Positions 9,018-16,973 of a stretch of DNA of 64,000 bases are shown here, in pieces. The DNA is from Acidisoma silvae. Lineage in GTDB: Bacteria; Pseudomonadota; Alphaproteobacteria; Acetobacterales; Acetobacteraceae. The stretch spans positions 496,001 to 560,000 of the forward strand of contig NZ_JAESVB010000002.1 in NCBI RefSeq assembly GCF_020618775.1, written 5' to 3'. Position numbers and translations under genes: made by a program. How positions within the stretch are numbered: position 1 is the stretch's first letter; the number at the start of each line of letters is the position of its first letter. The notes under the pieces were generated by a model. That model saw only the letters and a list, made by a program, of their open reading frames with translations, made no database searches and was not told where the DNA came from.

Positions 9018-9460
9018 CTCACCTGGAATGCGCTGATCATCTGTTGATCGACACGGGTCGCCTGCTGCGGCACCGCGACGGAGGCGGAATAGCTGTTGGA
9101 CGCATTGATGAGATCGACCATCTGCCCGACCTGCGAGACATTGGAGCCGGTGACATAGCCCTGGGCATCGGCATAGGGACTGGATGGGTCATAGGTCTGC
9201 ACCGGCGGCGCGTTGCTCAGCACGGTGCCGACAATATTGACACCAAGCGACGCAACCTGCCCCGCCGGATCGGCGTCGTCGCCGGGTTCGGTATCGCTGG
9301 CATCGACCGGTCCCGCCTGAAAGACCACTTCATGCGCGCGATAAGGCGCATCGCCCGGTGCGGCGATGGAATTGGCATTGGCGAGATTGGACGCGATGGT
9401 GCTCAGACGGGCATTCTGCGCATTCATGGCACTGCCGGTAATGGCAAAAACATCCGCCAT
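9014..9460 (-). CDS. flgC: Proximal rod protein FlgC
   Basis: A 148-residue rod protein. It opens with AITGSAMNAQNARLSTIASN then LANANSIAAPGDAPYRA, the FlgC version of the rod motif, and contains YDPSSPYADAQGYVTGSNVS, very close to the FlgC pattern of P-x-H-P-x-A-D-x-x-G-Y-V. FlgC is part of the proximal rod. It lies one nucleotide after flgB and overlaps flgD, so the three rod/hook genes are tightly packed. Confidence 0.95.
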   Translation of the reverse strand: MADVFAITGSAMNAQNARLSTIASNLANANSIAAPGDAPYRAHEVVFQAGPVDASDTEPGDDADPAGQVASLGVNIVGTVLSNAPPVQTYDPSSPYADAQGYVTGSNVSQVGQMVDLINASNSYSASVAVPQQATRVDQQMISAFQVS

Positions 9461-9461
9461 C

Positions 9462-9827
9462 TTACAGGCCGCTCGGGTTGGGGCGCAGCGCCGTGATCAG
9501 GTCGGATGTCGACTGGCGCAGGAAGATCGACACCGACTGCATGCGTTCCGCCGTCTGCGCAGATTCCAGCCGCTCGCTGTCCAGAGAAACGTCATTCCCG
9601 TCCAGACCGACGGTCGCAGCCTCGCGATAGAGCGGCATGTCGGTATTATTCCCGTCCTGATCGGAGCTTCCCGGACTCAGCGCGGCGGCGATGGTGTCGC
9701 TGAAGGCAATATCCCTTGCCTTGAAGCCCGGCGTATCCGCATTGGCGATGTTATTGGCGAGCAGATCGCTACGCTGCTGCGCGGCATCCAGAACAGCACC
9801 ATAATATTGCGTGAATGCGACCGGCAT
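9462..9827 (-). CDS. flgB: Proximal rod protein FlgB
   Basis: I choose the ATG at 9827 (MPVAFTQYYGAVLDAAQQRS), preceded by AGGAGG-like sequence on the minus strand; an upstream ATG at 9863 adds 12 residues unlike FlgB. The protein is 121 residues. LLANNIANADTPGFKARDIA is the FlgB motif, and the end MQSVSIFLRQSTSDLITALR is the C-terminal helix. FlgB is the first rod gene and the first gene of the minus-strand operon, reading away from the control region at 9828-10172. Confidence 0.93.
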   Translation of the reverse strand: MPVAFTQYYGAVLDAAQQRSDLLANNIANADTPGFKARDIAFSDTIAAALSPGSSDQDGNNTDMPLYREAATVGLDGNDVSLDSERLESAQTAERMQSVSIFLRQSTSDLITALRPNPSGL

Positions 9828-9900
9828 AATGCCTCCTAGCGCCCTGGCCGTCTTGCTCTTCATTCAGAATTTATGAATTACGGTGAATACAAAATATCTA

Positions 9901-9915
9901 TTAATAATCTTTTAA
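9901..9915. promoter_or_regulatory. CtrA-type box TTAA-N7-TTAA
   Basis: The sequence reads TTAATAATCTTTTAA, an exact TTAA-7-TTAA match to the established CtrA recognition site of alphaproteobacteria. In several of these bacteria CtrA activates early flagellar genes. The position, 74-88 nt from the flgB start and inside the AT-rich control region, fits. AT-rich DNA raises the chance of an accidental match, so this is a candidate. Confidence 0.55.
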
Positions 9916-10033
9916 AAAATTGATGCGGCAATTCATCGCATTGCATTTTTCTAGTCAGAATTACGGTGCGACACAATCGCAATAACGCATCGAATTTTTA
10001 TGAATTATCATTGGAAACGATTTGTTTATCTTT

Positions 10034-10050
10034 TTGGCTCTATGACAGCA
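10034..10050 (+). promoter_or_regulatory. Sigma-54-like promoter upstream of fliE
   Basis: TTGGCTCTATGACAGCA has GG at 10036-10037 and GC at 10048-10049, exactly ten bases apart, as in the -24/-12 promoters read by RpoN. The flanking bases match the fuller consensus only in part. It would start transcription about 110 nt before fliE. Sigma-54 drives rod/hook genes in some alphaproteobacteria. Weak on its own. Confidence 0.3.
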
Positions 10051-10097
10051 ATCGACTGATAACAGTCCGCTTTTCCGCTGCTACGTGGTTCTGGTCA

Positions 10098-10123
10098 TCA
10101 TGACGTGTCATGATTTGTCATGA
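10098..10123. promoter_or_regulatory. Three TCATGA palindromes at exact 10-bp spacing
   Basis: TCATGA occurs at 10098-10103, 10108-10113 and 10118-10123. Each word is a perfect palindrome and the start-to-start distance is 10 bp, so all three face the same side of the helix. The second and third share the longer word TGTCATGA. The array lies 50-75 nt before the fliE start. It looks like a multi-site operator for a dimeric regulator; the protein is unknown. Confidence 0.5.
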
Positions 10124-10172
10124 CAGATTCCGTCCCGGACGCCCGTCCCGCTTTGCTGAACAGGTGATACAT

Positions 10173-10481
10173 ATGCTGGTGAATGGGGTGCCGTCCGTCT
10201 CGGCGATTATAGGGCTGGCGTCTACCGACCCGACAGCGCCGCAATCTGGAACAGGCACCGGCTCTTTCCTGCCCTTGGTTGACCAGGCATTGCAATCGGT
10301 CAGCGCGAACCAGAATGAGGCAGCGCAGGCCGAATCCGGCTTCGCGACCGGTGCCAACGGCGCCACGCTCGGCAAGGCCCTGGTTGCCAGCGACCGCGCA
10401 CAGATCGGGTGGAATGCCACCGTCGCTGTCCGCAATGAGGTCGTGGCGGCCTATCAATCTGTCATGAGCATGCAATTCTGA
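10173..10481 (+). CDS. fliE: MS ring-rod adapter FliE
   Basis: The ATG at 10173 is chosen because AGGTGA lies 5 nt upstream; an earlier ATG at 10110 would place the start inside the TCATGA array and add 21 non-FliE residues. The 102-residue product ends DRAQIGWNATVAVRNEVVAA then YQSVMSMQF, the conserved FliE C-terminus (R-N-K/E-V-x-A-Y-x-x-x-M). FliE links the MS ring to the rod and is the first gene of the rightward flagellar operon. Its stop overlaps the fliF ATG. Confidence 0.9.
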   Translation: MLVNGVPSVSAIIGLASTDPTAPQSGTGTGSFLPLVDQALQSVSANQNEAAQAESGFATGANGATLGKALVASDRAQIGWNATVAVRNEVVAAYQSVMSMQF

Positions 10482-12070
10482 TGCGTGACTGGCGAAAGAT
10501 CGTCGAGAGAATGCGCGGCTTCGCCGGGCGGCTGCCGATGATGGTGTGGCTCGGCGCGGTGGCCGTTGCCCTTGCGCTGGCCTGCGTCCTGTATCTTGAA
10601 ACCAGCGCCCCGCCTTTCGTCGCGCTCTATGACGGATTGTCGCCCGCCGATGGCGGCAAAATCATCGCGGCCCTGCAGAAACTCGGCATACCCTATCAAT
10701 TGCAGGCCGCCGGCAATGTCATTCTGGTGCCGCAGCCCCTGCTGGCCTCGGCCCGCTTGCAACTCGGCGCCCAGCAATTGCCGGCCAGCGGTGCCGCCAA
10801 TGCCTGGGACAAGCTGGAATCCGCGCCGATGACGGCGACCGACGGCGCGCAGGCGGCCATGGCAACGCAGGCGCTGCAAACCGCACTGCAGCAATCGATC
10901 GAAAGCCTCAGCGGCGTCAGAAGCGCCCAGGTCTTCATTGCCCAGCCCAAGGACACGCCCTTCCTGGCGGACCAGCCGAAGCCCAGCGCCTCCGTTATCA
11001 TCGAGGCCGATATGGCCGACGCCCAGGCCGTCGCACCCGCCATTCCGCCGCTCATCGCCGGCGCCGTGCCGGGCCTTGACGTCGGGCAGATCACGGTCTC
11101 AACCACCACAGGCCTGCGCCTCTATCCGGCCAGCGCCAACCCGTCCGACAAGCTGACCCAATTCGCCACCATCGGCCAGATCGAGGCTTTGGCCTCGGCC
11201 CAGGTGTCTCGCCTGCTCGGCCCCGTTCTGGGCCACGATCATTTCCGCGTCGCCGTCTCGGCCGATGTCGATTTCACCAGGATGACCACGCATCAGGTTC
11301 TGTATGGCCCCGATCAGATGATCGACCGCACGGAAAAAACCCAGACGACACAGACAGGTGCCAGCGCCGGCACCAGCGCCTTCGGCATCCCCGGCGCATT
11401 GTCCAACGAACCGCCGGCGGCGACAACGGCCGCGACCGCGCCACCACCGACGCCCGGTGCCGCAGGGTCCGCCCCCGCACCGGCCACGGACGCCACACCA
11501 GCATCCACAGCCCCTGCGCCACTGCCCTTGCCGCAGAAGACAAGCAATGGCGCGAACGAGACCTATCTGACGGACCGGCGGGAGAGCGACGTCACGCCGC
11601 CGGATTGGTTCGTCAAGGGCCTGGCCGTCTCCGTCGTCATCGACAAGGCCGGTCTCGGCAGCACGGATCGTGCGGCGATCCAGGCGGCTTTGGCCGGGGC
11701 GTTTTCCTATCCCCATGTCGCTGTGACCGTCCTGGCCTTGCCTTTCACACAGGCCCGCGCGGCCGGCCCGCCGCTGATGCTGCAAGAGGCGATCGGCCCG
11801 CTGTCTCATGCCGTGCTGGAAGTGCTGGGCGCGATCGCCCTGCTGTTCGGGCTTGCTTTGCCCATGGGACGGCGCATCGGCACGCTGGCGCTGATCCGCC
11901 GGCCGCTGACGCTGACCGCCATGTCGGCCGACCTTGCCGCAGCCGCAGCCGCGCCGCCGACGCCAGCTTTGCCGCGCCGGGTTGAATATACGTCGCTGCG
12001 GGAAGAGGCCGCCCGCAACGTTCCCGCCGTCGCGCGCCTGCTGCAAACATGGGTGGCCGAGAATGAGTGA
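10481..12070 (+). CDS. fliF: MS-ring protein FliF
   Basis: A 529-residue membrane ring protein. There is a first membrane span at about residues 20-40 (MMVWLGAVAVALALACVLYL), then PPFVALYDGLSPADGGKIIA, the FliF motif like LY..L...D...I...L. Ring-building motifs follow, including VRSAQVFIAQPKDTPFLADQ. A long Ala/Pro/Thr-rich loop (about residues 300-350) precedes the second span (VLEVLGAIALLFGLAL, about residue 447). The short C-terminus ends LLQTWVAENE, the FliG-binding tail. The motor is built on this ring. Confidence 0.94.
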   Translation: MRDWRKIVERMRGFAGRLPMMVWLGAVAVALALACVLYLETSAPPFVALYDGLSPADGGKIIAALQKLGIPYQLQAAGNVILVPQPLLASARLQLGAQQLPASGAANAWDKLESAPMTATDGAQAAMATQALQTALQQSIESLSGVRSAQVFIAQPKDTPFLADQPKPSASVIIEADMADAQAVAPAIPPLIAGAVPGLDVGQITVSTTTGLRLYPASANPSDKLTQFATIGQIEALASAQVSRLLGPVLGHDHFRVAVSADVDFTRMTTHQVLYGPDQMIDRTEKTQTTQTGASAGTSAFGIPGALSNEPPAATTAATAPPPTPGAAGSAPAPATDATPASTAPAPLPLPQKTSNGANETYLTDRRESDVTPPDWFVKGLAVSVVIDKAGLGSTDRAAIQAALAGAFSYPHVAVTVLALPFTQARAAGPPLMLQEAIGPLSHAVLEVLGAIALLFGLALPMGRRIGTLALIRRPLTLTAMSADLAAAAAAPPTPALPRRVEYTSLREEAARNVPAVARLLQTWVAENE

Positions 12071-13073
12071 GACCGCCATCCTCACCACCACGCTCAGCGG
12101 CGCGGAACGCGCGGCCCTGGTGCTGCGCGAATTGGGCGAGCCTTTGGCCGTCGATATCCTGCGCCATATGGACGAGACAACGATCACCAAGATCTCCCAG
12201 GTGATGACGTCTCTGCCCAAGGTCAATTTCGACCTGCGCGACCAGATCATCACAACCTTCGTGCAGGATTTCGGCATCGCCGATATCGGAGAAGATGGAT
12301 TCCGCTTTCTGACCACCGTTCTGACCTCAGCCCTGGGAGAGACCCAGGCCCGCACGATTCTGGAGCAATTGTCCCGCGCGGATTCCGAATCGCCCTTTCA
12401 GAAGATCGATGCGCAGACCCTGGCCATGCAAATGGGCAGCGAGCGGCCGCAAACCCTGGCGCTGCTGCTGGCCCATATTCCGCATGATACCGGCGCCGCC
12501 ATGCTCTCCTATCTCCCCGAGCAATTGGCGACCGACGCACTATACCGCTATACGCTGCTGGACGCCGTCTCGCCCGGTGCCATCAATGAACTTCGCGACA
12601 TGCTGGGCGAAATCATCGCCAACCATGCCGGCGGTCTGGGCCGGCAGCTGGCCAATCTCGGCGGCCCCAGGCAGGCGGCAGATATTCTGAACCTGCTCCA
12701 GAACGGCCTGTCCGAACGGATGATGGCGGCCCTGTTTGAAAAAGATACCGAAACCGCCGAGAAAATCCGCGAAAACCTGTTCACCTTCCTGGATCTGGTC
12801 AAGCTCAGCGACCGTGCCATTCAGATCCTGCTGCGCGAGGTGCCCAGCGAGCGGCTGGTGATTGCGCTGCGGCCCGTTGATGAGACCCTGCGCGCGAAAT
12901 TCTTCGGCAATATGTCCAGCCGCATGGTGGATCTTCTGAAGGAGGAACTGACCAATGGGCCGCCGCTGCGCCGGTCTGACGCCATGGCCGCGCAATCGGA
13001 AATCGTCACCATCGCGCTAAAGCTCGCCAATGACGGCCGCATCGTCATCAATGCGTCGGAGGATCTGATCTGA
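12063..13073 (+). CDS. fliG: Motor switch protein FliG
   Basis: A 336-residue protein starting at the ATG at 12063, overlapping the end of fliF by 8 nt. The N-terminal LSGAERAALVLRELGEPLAV resembles the FliG domain that binds FliF. The middle (ERPQTLALLLAHIPHDTGA) matches the EHPQ region that binds FliM. The C-terminal motor domain includes DRAIQILLREVPSERLVIAL and FFGNMSSRMVDLLKEEL, with the charged residues that contact the stator. The frame is open far upstream but that part overlaps fliF. Confidence 0.94.
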   Translation: MSETAILTTTLSGAERAALVLRELGEPLAVDILRHMDETTITKISQVMTSLPKVNFDLRDQIITTFVQDFGIADIGEDGFRFLTTVLTSALGETQARTILEQLSRADSESPFQKIDAQTLAMQMGSERPQTLALLLAHIPHDTGAAMLSYLPEQLATDALYRYTLLDAVSPGAINELRDMLGEIIANHAGGLGRQLANLGGPRQAADILNLLQNGLSERMMAALFEKDTETAEKIRENLFTFLDLVKLSDRAIQILLREVPSERLVIALRPVDETLRAKFFGNMSSRMVDLLKEELTNGPPLRRSDAMAAQSEIVTIALKLANDGRIVINASEDLI

Positions 13074-14260
13074 TGACGATGGTGCACCAGGCCATGCCTG
13101 TCGCTGCCGGCCAGGCTGCCGCCGGCCAGGCTGCCAGGGCTCAGCCGGAAACCATCCGGCCCGCGCTCTGGGACAGCGCCTTGTCACAGGCCGTCATGCG
13201 CAAGATCGGCGTCCTGGACAAGCATGGCCCGGCAGCGGCTTCGTTCGCCTTGGCCGACCAGACGGCGGCTGAATCCACCATTGATAATGCAACTAACATC
13301 ACCTCCGTTCTTGCGGCCATGTCGCCGGTCTCCGCTAACACAGGACCGGATGAGCCCCTTGCGCAGAAGGACCGGACAGCGAATGCCCCAGACACCCACC
13401 CGTCCGCGGTGATGGCCGCCGTGCCGGCACAGGTCGCGGATTCTGTAGGCGCATCCTCCACAACGGCCGTAGCAGCCAAGATGACGACGGCGACGGCGGC
13501 AACGACAAAAGCGGCCGATCTGCCGAGCGTCGCAAAACCGGCGGCTCACGCGACGGCATCCGCTGACAAAGCCGCCAGTGCTGACACCGACACCGACCCG
13601 GCACCGCCTCAGCCAAGCTTGGCTGGCGCCCCACGGGCCGAGGCAGCGATATCCACCAAGCTCACAGGCAATCCAAACCCGCCCCAGCCCCATATGCCGG
13701 CCAGCAACACGCCGCTGCGTTTGGCACGGACTGACGATAGCCCGGGCGATACCGCGCCCCCCGCCGCAGCGGCGGTCACATCCAGTCCGTCCCTTGTCGT
13801 GGCGTCTGCTGTGCCCTTGGCCCATGACCTTCATACTGTCCCGGCCAAGGCACCGATCCCGTCGGGTTCCGACACCAGCTTCCTGCCCGCAAGCGCCTTG
13901 CCTGCCGCTGTCGTCACCGTCGCCCGCTCCGGCCATGCCAGCGCCGTGCTGCGGCTTGACCCGCCGGGCCTGGGCAGCCTGTCCATCCATGTCACCCATG
14001 CAAGTGACGCCACCGTCAACCTCGTCTTCCTGCCGAGTAACGCGCAGACGGCACAGATTTTGACCGACAGCATGGATCATCTGAGACAGGCCATGGCCGG
14101 TGCCGGCCTGTCTTTGGGACAAGCGCAGATCGACCACGGTTCGGCGCAGAGCCAGGCCCAGGACCAAGGGCAGAAAGGCGCCGACCGCGCAGCCGGTCCG
14201 GCGACCGAAAAGATCGCGCCAGCCTCGCCTGCGGCGAACGGAGCCCGCGCCATTGCCTGA
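13073..14260 (+). CDS. fliK: Hook-length control protein FliK
   Basis: A 395-residue protein. About 270 N-terminal residues are Ala/Thr/Pro-rich and apparently disordered, as expected for the secreted molecular ruler. The C-terminal domain has SAVLRLDPPGLGSLSIHVTH then LRQAMAGAGLSLGQAQID, the conserved FliK pattern in which L-P-x-L-G-x-V/I-x-V is followed by L-x-x-x-L-x-x-x-G-L. This domain switches export from hook to filament proteins. It overlaps the fliG stop and lies before fliN. Confidence 0.88.
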   Translation: MTMVHQAMPVAAGQAAAGQAARAQPETIRPALWDSALSQAVMRKIGVLDKHGPAAASFALADQTAAESTIDNATNITSVLAAMSPVSANTGPDEPLAQKDRTANAPDTHPSAVMAAVPAQVADSVGASSTTAVAAKMTTATAATTKAADLPSVAKPAAHATASADKAASADTDTDPAPPQPSLAGAPRAEAAISTKLTGNPNPPQPHMPASNTPLRLARTDDSPGDTAPPAAAAVTSSPSLVVASAVPLAHDLHTVPAKAPIPSGSDTSFLPASALPAAVVTVARSGHASAVLRLDPPGLGSLSIHVTHASDATVNLVFLPSNAQTAQILTDSMDHLRQAMAGAGLSLGQAQIDHGSAQSQAQDQGQKGADRAAGPATEKIAPASPAANGARAIA

Positions 14261-14288
14261 TCAGCCAAATCGGGAAAGCCAAGACGGC

Positions 14289-14636
14289 ATGCCGTCACGC
14301 CCGGAACCGGAGGGCGGTGAGCGGGTGGAGCTGGAGCAGCTGCAACCTTTGGCGTCCAACACGCCAGCCATTCCCAGCCCGCCGCTGGTCGAGAAACTGC
14401 CGATCGTGCTGACGGTGGAACTGGGCCGTACCACCCTTTCCGTGAAAGAGCTGAAGACCCTGCGCAAAGGCCAGATCATCAGTCTGGATAAGGTCATCGG
14501 GGAAACGCTGGGCATTTTCGCCAATGGCCAGCGTCTCGCTGCCGGCGAGGTCGTTGCCGTGGCGCAGGACCATTATGGCGTGCGCGTCCTGTCGCTGGTC
14601 GAAGAGGCGGATCAGCCGAATGGCACACCGTTATGA
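14289..14636 (+). CDS. fliN: Motor switch protein FliN
   Basis: A 115-residue protein with the SpoA/FliN domain at the C-terminus: VLTVELGRTTLSVKELKTLR, KGQIISLDKVIGETLGIF and ALAGEVVAV-like AAGEVVAVAQDHYGVRVLSL. FliN forms the base of the C ring with FliM. I use the ATG at 14289; a TTG at 14253, 9 nt after GGAG and overlapping the fliK stop, would add 12 residues and is also possible. Its usual partner fliM is not beside it but lies alone at 31567-32790. Confidence 0.92.
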   Translation: MPSRPEPEGGERVELEQLQPLASNTPAIPSPPLVEKLPIVLTVELGRTTLSVKELKTLRKGQIISLDKVIGETLGIFANGQRLAAGEVVAVAQDHYGVRVLSLVEEADQPNGTPL

Positions 14637-14896
14637 AAGCAGCCAGCGTCGCGCTCGGCGGCTGGCTTGCTTTCGCCCAACTGGCGGGCCCGGCGGTTGT
14701 GTTGATGCTGGCGCTTGGCATCGTCACCGGCCTGCTACAGACGGCGACGCAGCTGCGCGACTCCGCGCTGCCCTTCATCGTCAAAATCATCGGCCTCGCC
14801 TGCCTGGCCACAATCGGCGGCGGCTTCATGATGACGGGCCTGGACAGTTACGCGTCCCGCCTGCTCAACGCCATTCCCGGCATCATCCATGAATGA
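14633..14896 (+). CDS. fliQ: Flagellar export gate protein FliQ
   Basis: An 87-residue protein with two membrane spans (about residues 17-38 and 49-72). GPAVVLMLALGIVTGLLQTA then TQLRDSALPFIVKIIGL matches the FliQ signature P-x-L-x-x-x-L-x-x-G-L-x-x-S/G-x-x-Q-x-x-T-Q-x-x-x-x-x-L-x-F-x-x-K. The length is right for FliQ (about 89). It overlaps fliN by 4 nt and flhA by 8 nt. It forms the export gate with FliP, FliR and FlhA. Confidence 0.92.
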   Translation: MKAASVALGGWLAFAQLAGPAVVLMLALGIVTGLLQTATQLRDSALPFIVKIIGLACLATIGGGFMMTGLDSYASRLLNAIPGIIHE

Positions 14897-16973
14897 GGCA
14901 GCGCTTGCGCGCGCGCCGCGGCGCATCACCCTCTCCGATCTGTCCGGCCCGATCGTCATTCTGCTGATCCTGGCCATGCTGGTGGTGCCGTTGCCGCCCG
15001 TCGCCATCTCCTTCCTCTTCGCGCTGAATATCTCGACCGGCCTCGTCATTCTGGCCGCCAGCCTCTACATCGCCTCGCCCGCCGATTTTTCGGCCTTCCC
15101 CTCGGTCCTGCTGGCGACGACGCTGATGCGGCTGGCCCTGAATGTCGCGACCGCCCGCGCCATCCTGCTGCATGGCGCCAGCGGGCCGGACGCCGCCGGG
15201 CGCGTGATCGAAGCCTTCGGGCAATTCGTGGTGGGCGGCAATTACGTCGTCGGCGGCATCGTCTTTTTCATCCTCATCATCATCAATTTCGTCGTCGTCA
15301 CGCGCGGCGCCAGCCGTGTCGCGGAGGTCAGCGCGCGCTTCATGCTGGACAGCCTGCCGGGGCGGCAGCTCGCCATCGATGCCGAGATCAATGCCGGCAT
15401 GCTGACGCCGCAGGCGGCGGAAAAGCGGCGTGAGCATTTGCGGCGGGAGGCCGATTTCTTCGGCGCCATGGACGGCGCCTCGAAATTCGTGCGCGGCGAT
15501 GTGGTGGCCGCCATGATCATCCTGGCCGTGAACATGGTCGGTGGATTGATCATCGGCACCTTGCAGGCTGGCCTGCCTTTGGCCGATGCCGCCCGCACCT
15601 ATACGCTGCTGACGGTGGGAGACGGCCTGGCCGCGCAGATTCCGTCCCTGACGATATCCATCGCGGCCGGCCTGGTCGTGACCCGCGTCGCTTCCAGCGA
15701 GGATCTGGGACAGCAGATCCGCAGCCAGATCAGCCGCTATCCGCAGGCGCTGGCCATTGCCGGCGCGGTCATGGCGACAATCGGCCTGGTGCCCGGCATG
15801 GCGCATCTGCCCTTTCTGCTCATCGCCCTCGCACTCGCGGTCATCGTCTGGCGCCTGCTGCGGGCGGAAAGCACACAGCAGACACCGCCAGCGGTCGCCG
15901 CCGGCATTGCGGGCGAGCCCCGCATCGATACGATCGGCGACGTCACCGGGGTCGATCCCGTGGGCATGGGCATCGGCTACGCGCTGACCCCTATGGTCGC
16001 GGCCGGCGAAGGCAAGCTGCTGCACCGCCTGACGGCCGTACGGCAGCGCTATGGGCGGAAGATGGGCTTCCTCATCCCGGCGGTTCATATCCGCGACAGC
16101 AGCGAACTGACACCGCATGGCTATCGCTTCACGCTGCGCGGTGCCGCCGTCGGCCATGGCGAGGCCTGGCCCGGGCAGTGGCTGGCCATCGAAGGGCCGA
16201 TGGTGACGGAACGGATGACGGCCGGGCGACCGATCCGCGACCCCGCCTTCGGCCAGGCCGCCATTTGGATCGCCCAGACCGCCATCCCGGAAGCCGAGGA
16301 GCGCGGCTATACCGTGGTCGATGCGCCGAGCGCGATTGCGACCCATTTCGCGGAAGTGCTGAAACGCCATGGCGCCGAACTGCTGGGACGCGCGCAGGTG
16401 GAGACGCTGATCGCACGCCTGGCCGAAACGGCGCCGCGTCTGGCGGAAGACCTGCGCACCAATCTGCCCATCGGCCTCATCCGCCAGGTGCTGCAAGCTC
16501 TGCTGAGCGAGGACGTCTCCATCCGCGATTTCGAGCGCATCGCGGAAGCCCTGGTTGATGCATCCACCACTACCGGAAAGGACAGCGAAGTTCTGCTGGC
16601 CGCCGTACGCCGGCATCTCGGCCGCTATCTGGTGACGCCCTTCCTGGGCCCGGACCTGACGCTGCGGGTGGCGGTGCTACAGCCGCCGCTGGAAGACCTT
16701 GTCGGCCGCAGCCTGCGCGCGGCGCGGGAGGCCGGGATCGGCCCCGAGGTCGAGACCGATACGGCCGTGCATCTGCGCGATGCCGCGCGCCACGCGGCTG
16801 CGGCGCTGACCGAACGGGGCCGCAAGCCCGTCATCGTCATTCAGGGCGCCTTGCGCCGCGCCGTCGCCAAAACCATCGGCTCCATCATTCCGGTTCTGGC
16901 GCTGGATGAAATCCCCGAGACCTTGGCCTTGCAGGTGGTCTTCACGGCCACGCCGGGGGGCAGCGATGGCTGA
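14889..16973 (+). CDS. flhA: Flagellar export gate protein FlhA
   Basis: A 694-residue protein of the FHIPEP family. The N-terminal half is a series of membrane spans; RFMLDSLPGRQLAIDAEINA at about residues 150-169 is the family signature for the cytoplasmic loop, followed by RREADFFGAMDGASKFVRGD. The C-terminal half is the cytosolic ring domain (VDPVGMGIGYALTPMV onward) that receives export substrates and chaperones. The product is complete with no interruption. The stop codon overlaps the first codons of the next gene, fliA. Confidence 0.96.
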   Translation: MNEAALARAPRRITLSDLSGPIVILLILAMLVVPLPPVAISFLFALNISTGLVILAASLYIASPADFSAFPSVLLATTLMRLALNVATARAILLHGASGPDAAGRVIEAFGQFVVGGNYVVGGIVFFILIIINFVVVTRGASRVAEVSARFMLDSLPGRQLAIDAEINAGMLTPQAAEKRREHLRREADFFGAMDGASKFVRGDVVAAMIILAVNMVGGLIIGTLQAGLPLADAARTYTLLTVGDGLAAQIPSLTISIAAGLVVTRVASSEDLGQQIRSQISRYPQALAIAGAVMATIGLVPGMAHLPFLLIALALAVIVWRLLRAESTQQTPPAVAAGIAGEPRIDTIGDVTGVDPVGMGIGYALTPMVAAGEGKLLHRLTAVRQRYGRKMGFLIPAVHIRDSSELTPHGYRFTLRGAAVGHGEAWPGQWLAIEGPMVTERMTAGRPIRDPAFGQAAIWIAQTAIPEAEERGYTVVDAPSAIATHFAEVLKRHGAELLGRAQVETLIARLAETAPRLAEDLRTNLPIGLIRQVLQALLSEDVSIRDFERIAEALVDASTTTGKDSEVLLAAVRRHLGRYLVTPFLGPDLTLRVAVLQPPLEDLVGRSLRAAREAGIGPEVETDTAVHLRDAARHAAAALTERGRKPVIVIQGALRRAVAKTIGSIIPVLALDEIPETLALQVVFTATPGGSDG

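Larger units (their letters stand above)
9828..10172. promoter_or_regulatory. Divergent flagellar control region between flgB and fliE
   Basis: 345 nt without a gene and strikingly AT-rich (roughly 9867-10060) inside otherwise GC-rich DNA. It must hold the promoters for the flgB-fliP operon (leftward) and the fliE operon (rightward). Visible elements are a perfect TTAA-N7-TTAA box (9901-9915), an exact 11-bp direct repeat GAATTACGGTG at 9875-9885 and 9958-9968, two related words GAATTTATGAATTA (9867-9880) and GAATTTTTATGAATTA (9992-10007), a GG-N10-GC sigma-54-like element (10036-10049) and three phased TCATGA words (10098-10123). Confidence 0.8.

Noticed and set aside
10098-10123. Three short repeats considered as a CRISPR-like array
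   Set aside because: Units are only 6 bp with 4-bp spacers; this is an operator-like array. No CRISPR or cas gene is visible in the window.
10110-10172. Earlier ATG for fliE
   Set aside because: It would place coding sequence inside the TCATGA array and lacks a ribosome site; ATG 10173 has AGGTGA.
14883-16616. 577-codon open frame opposite flhA
   Set aside because: Antisense shadow of flhA, low-complexity Gln/His/Asp/Arg sequence with no family motif.
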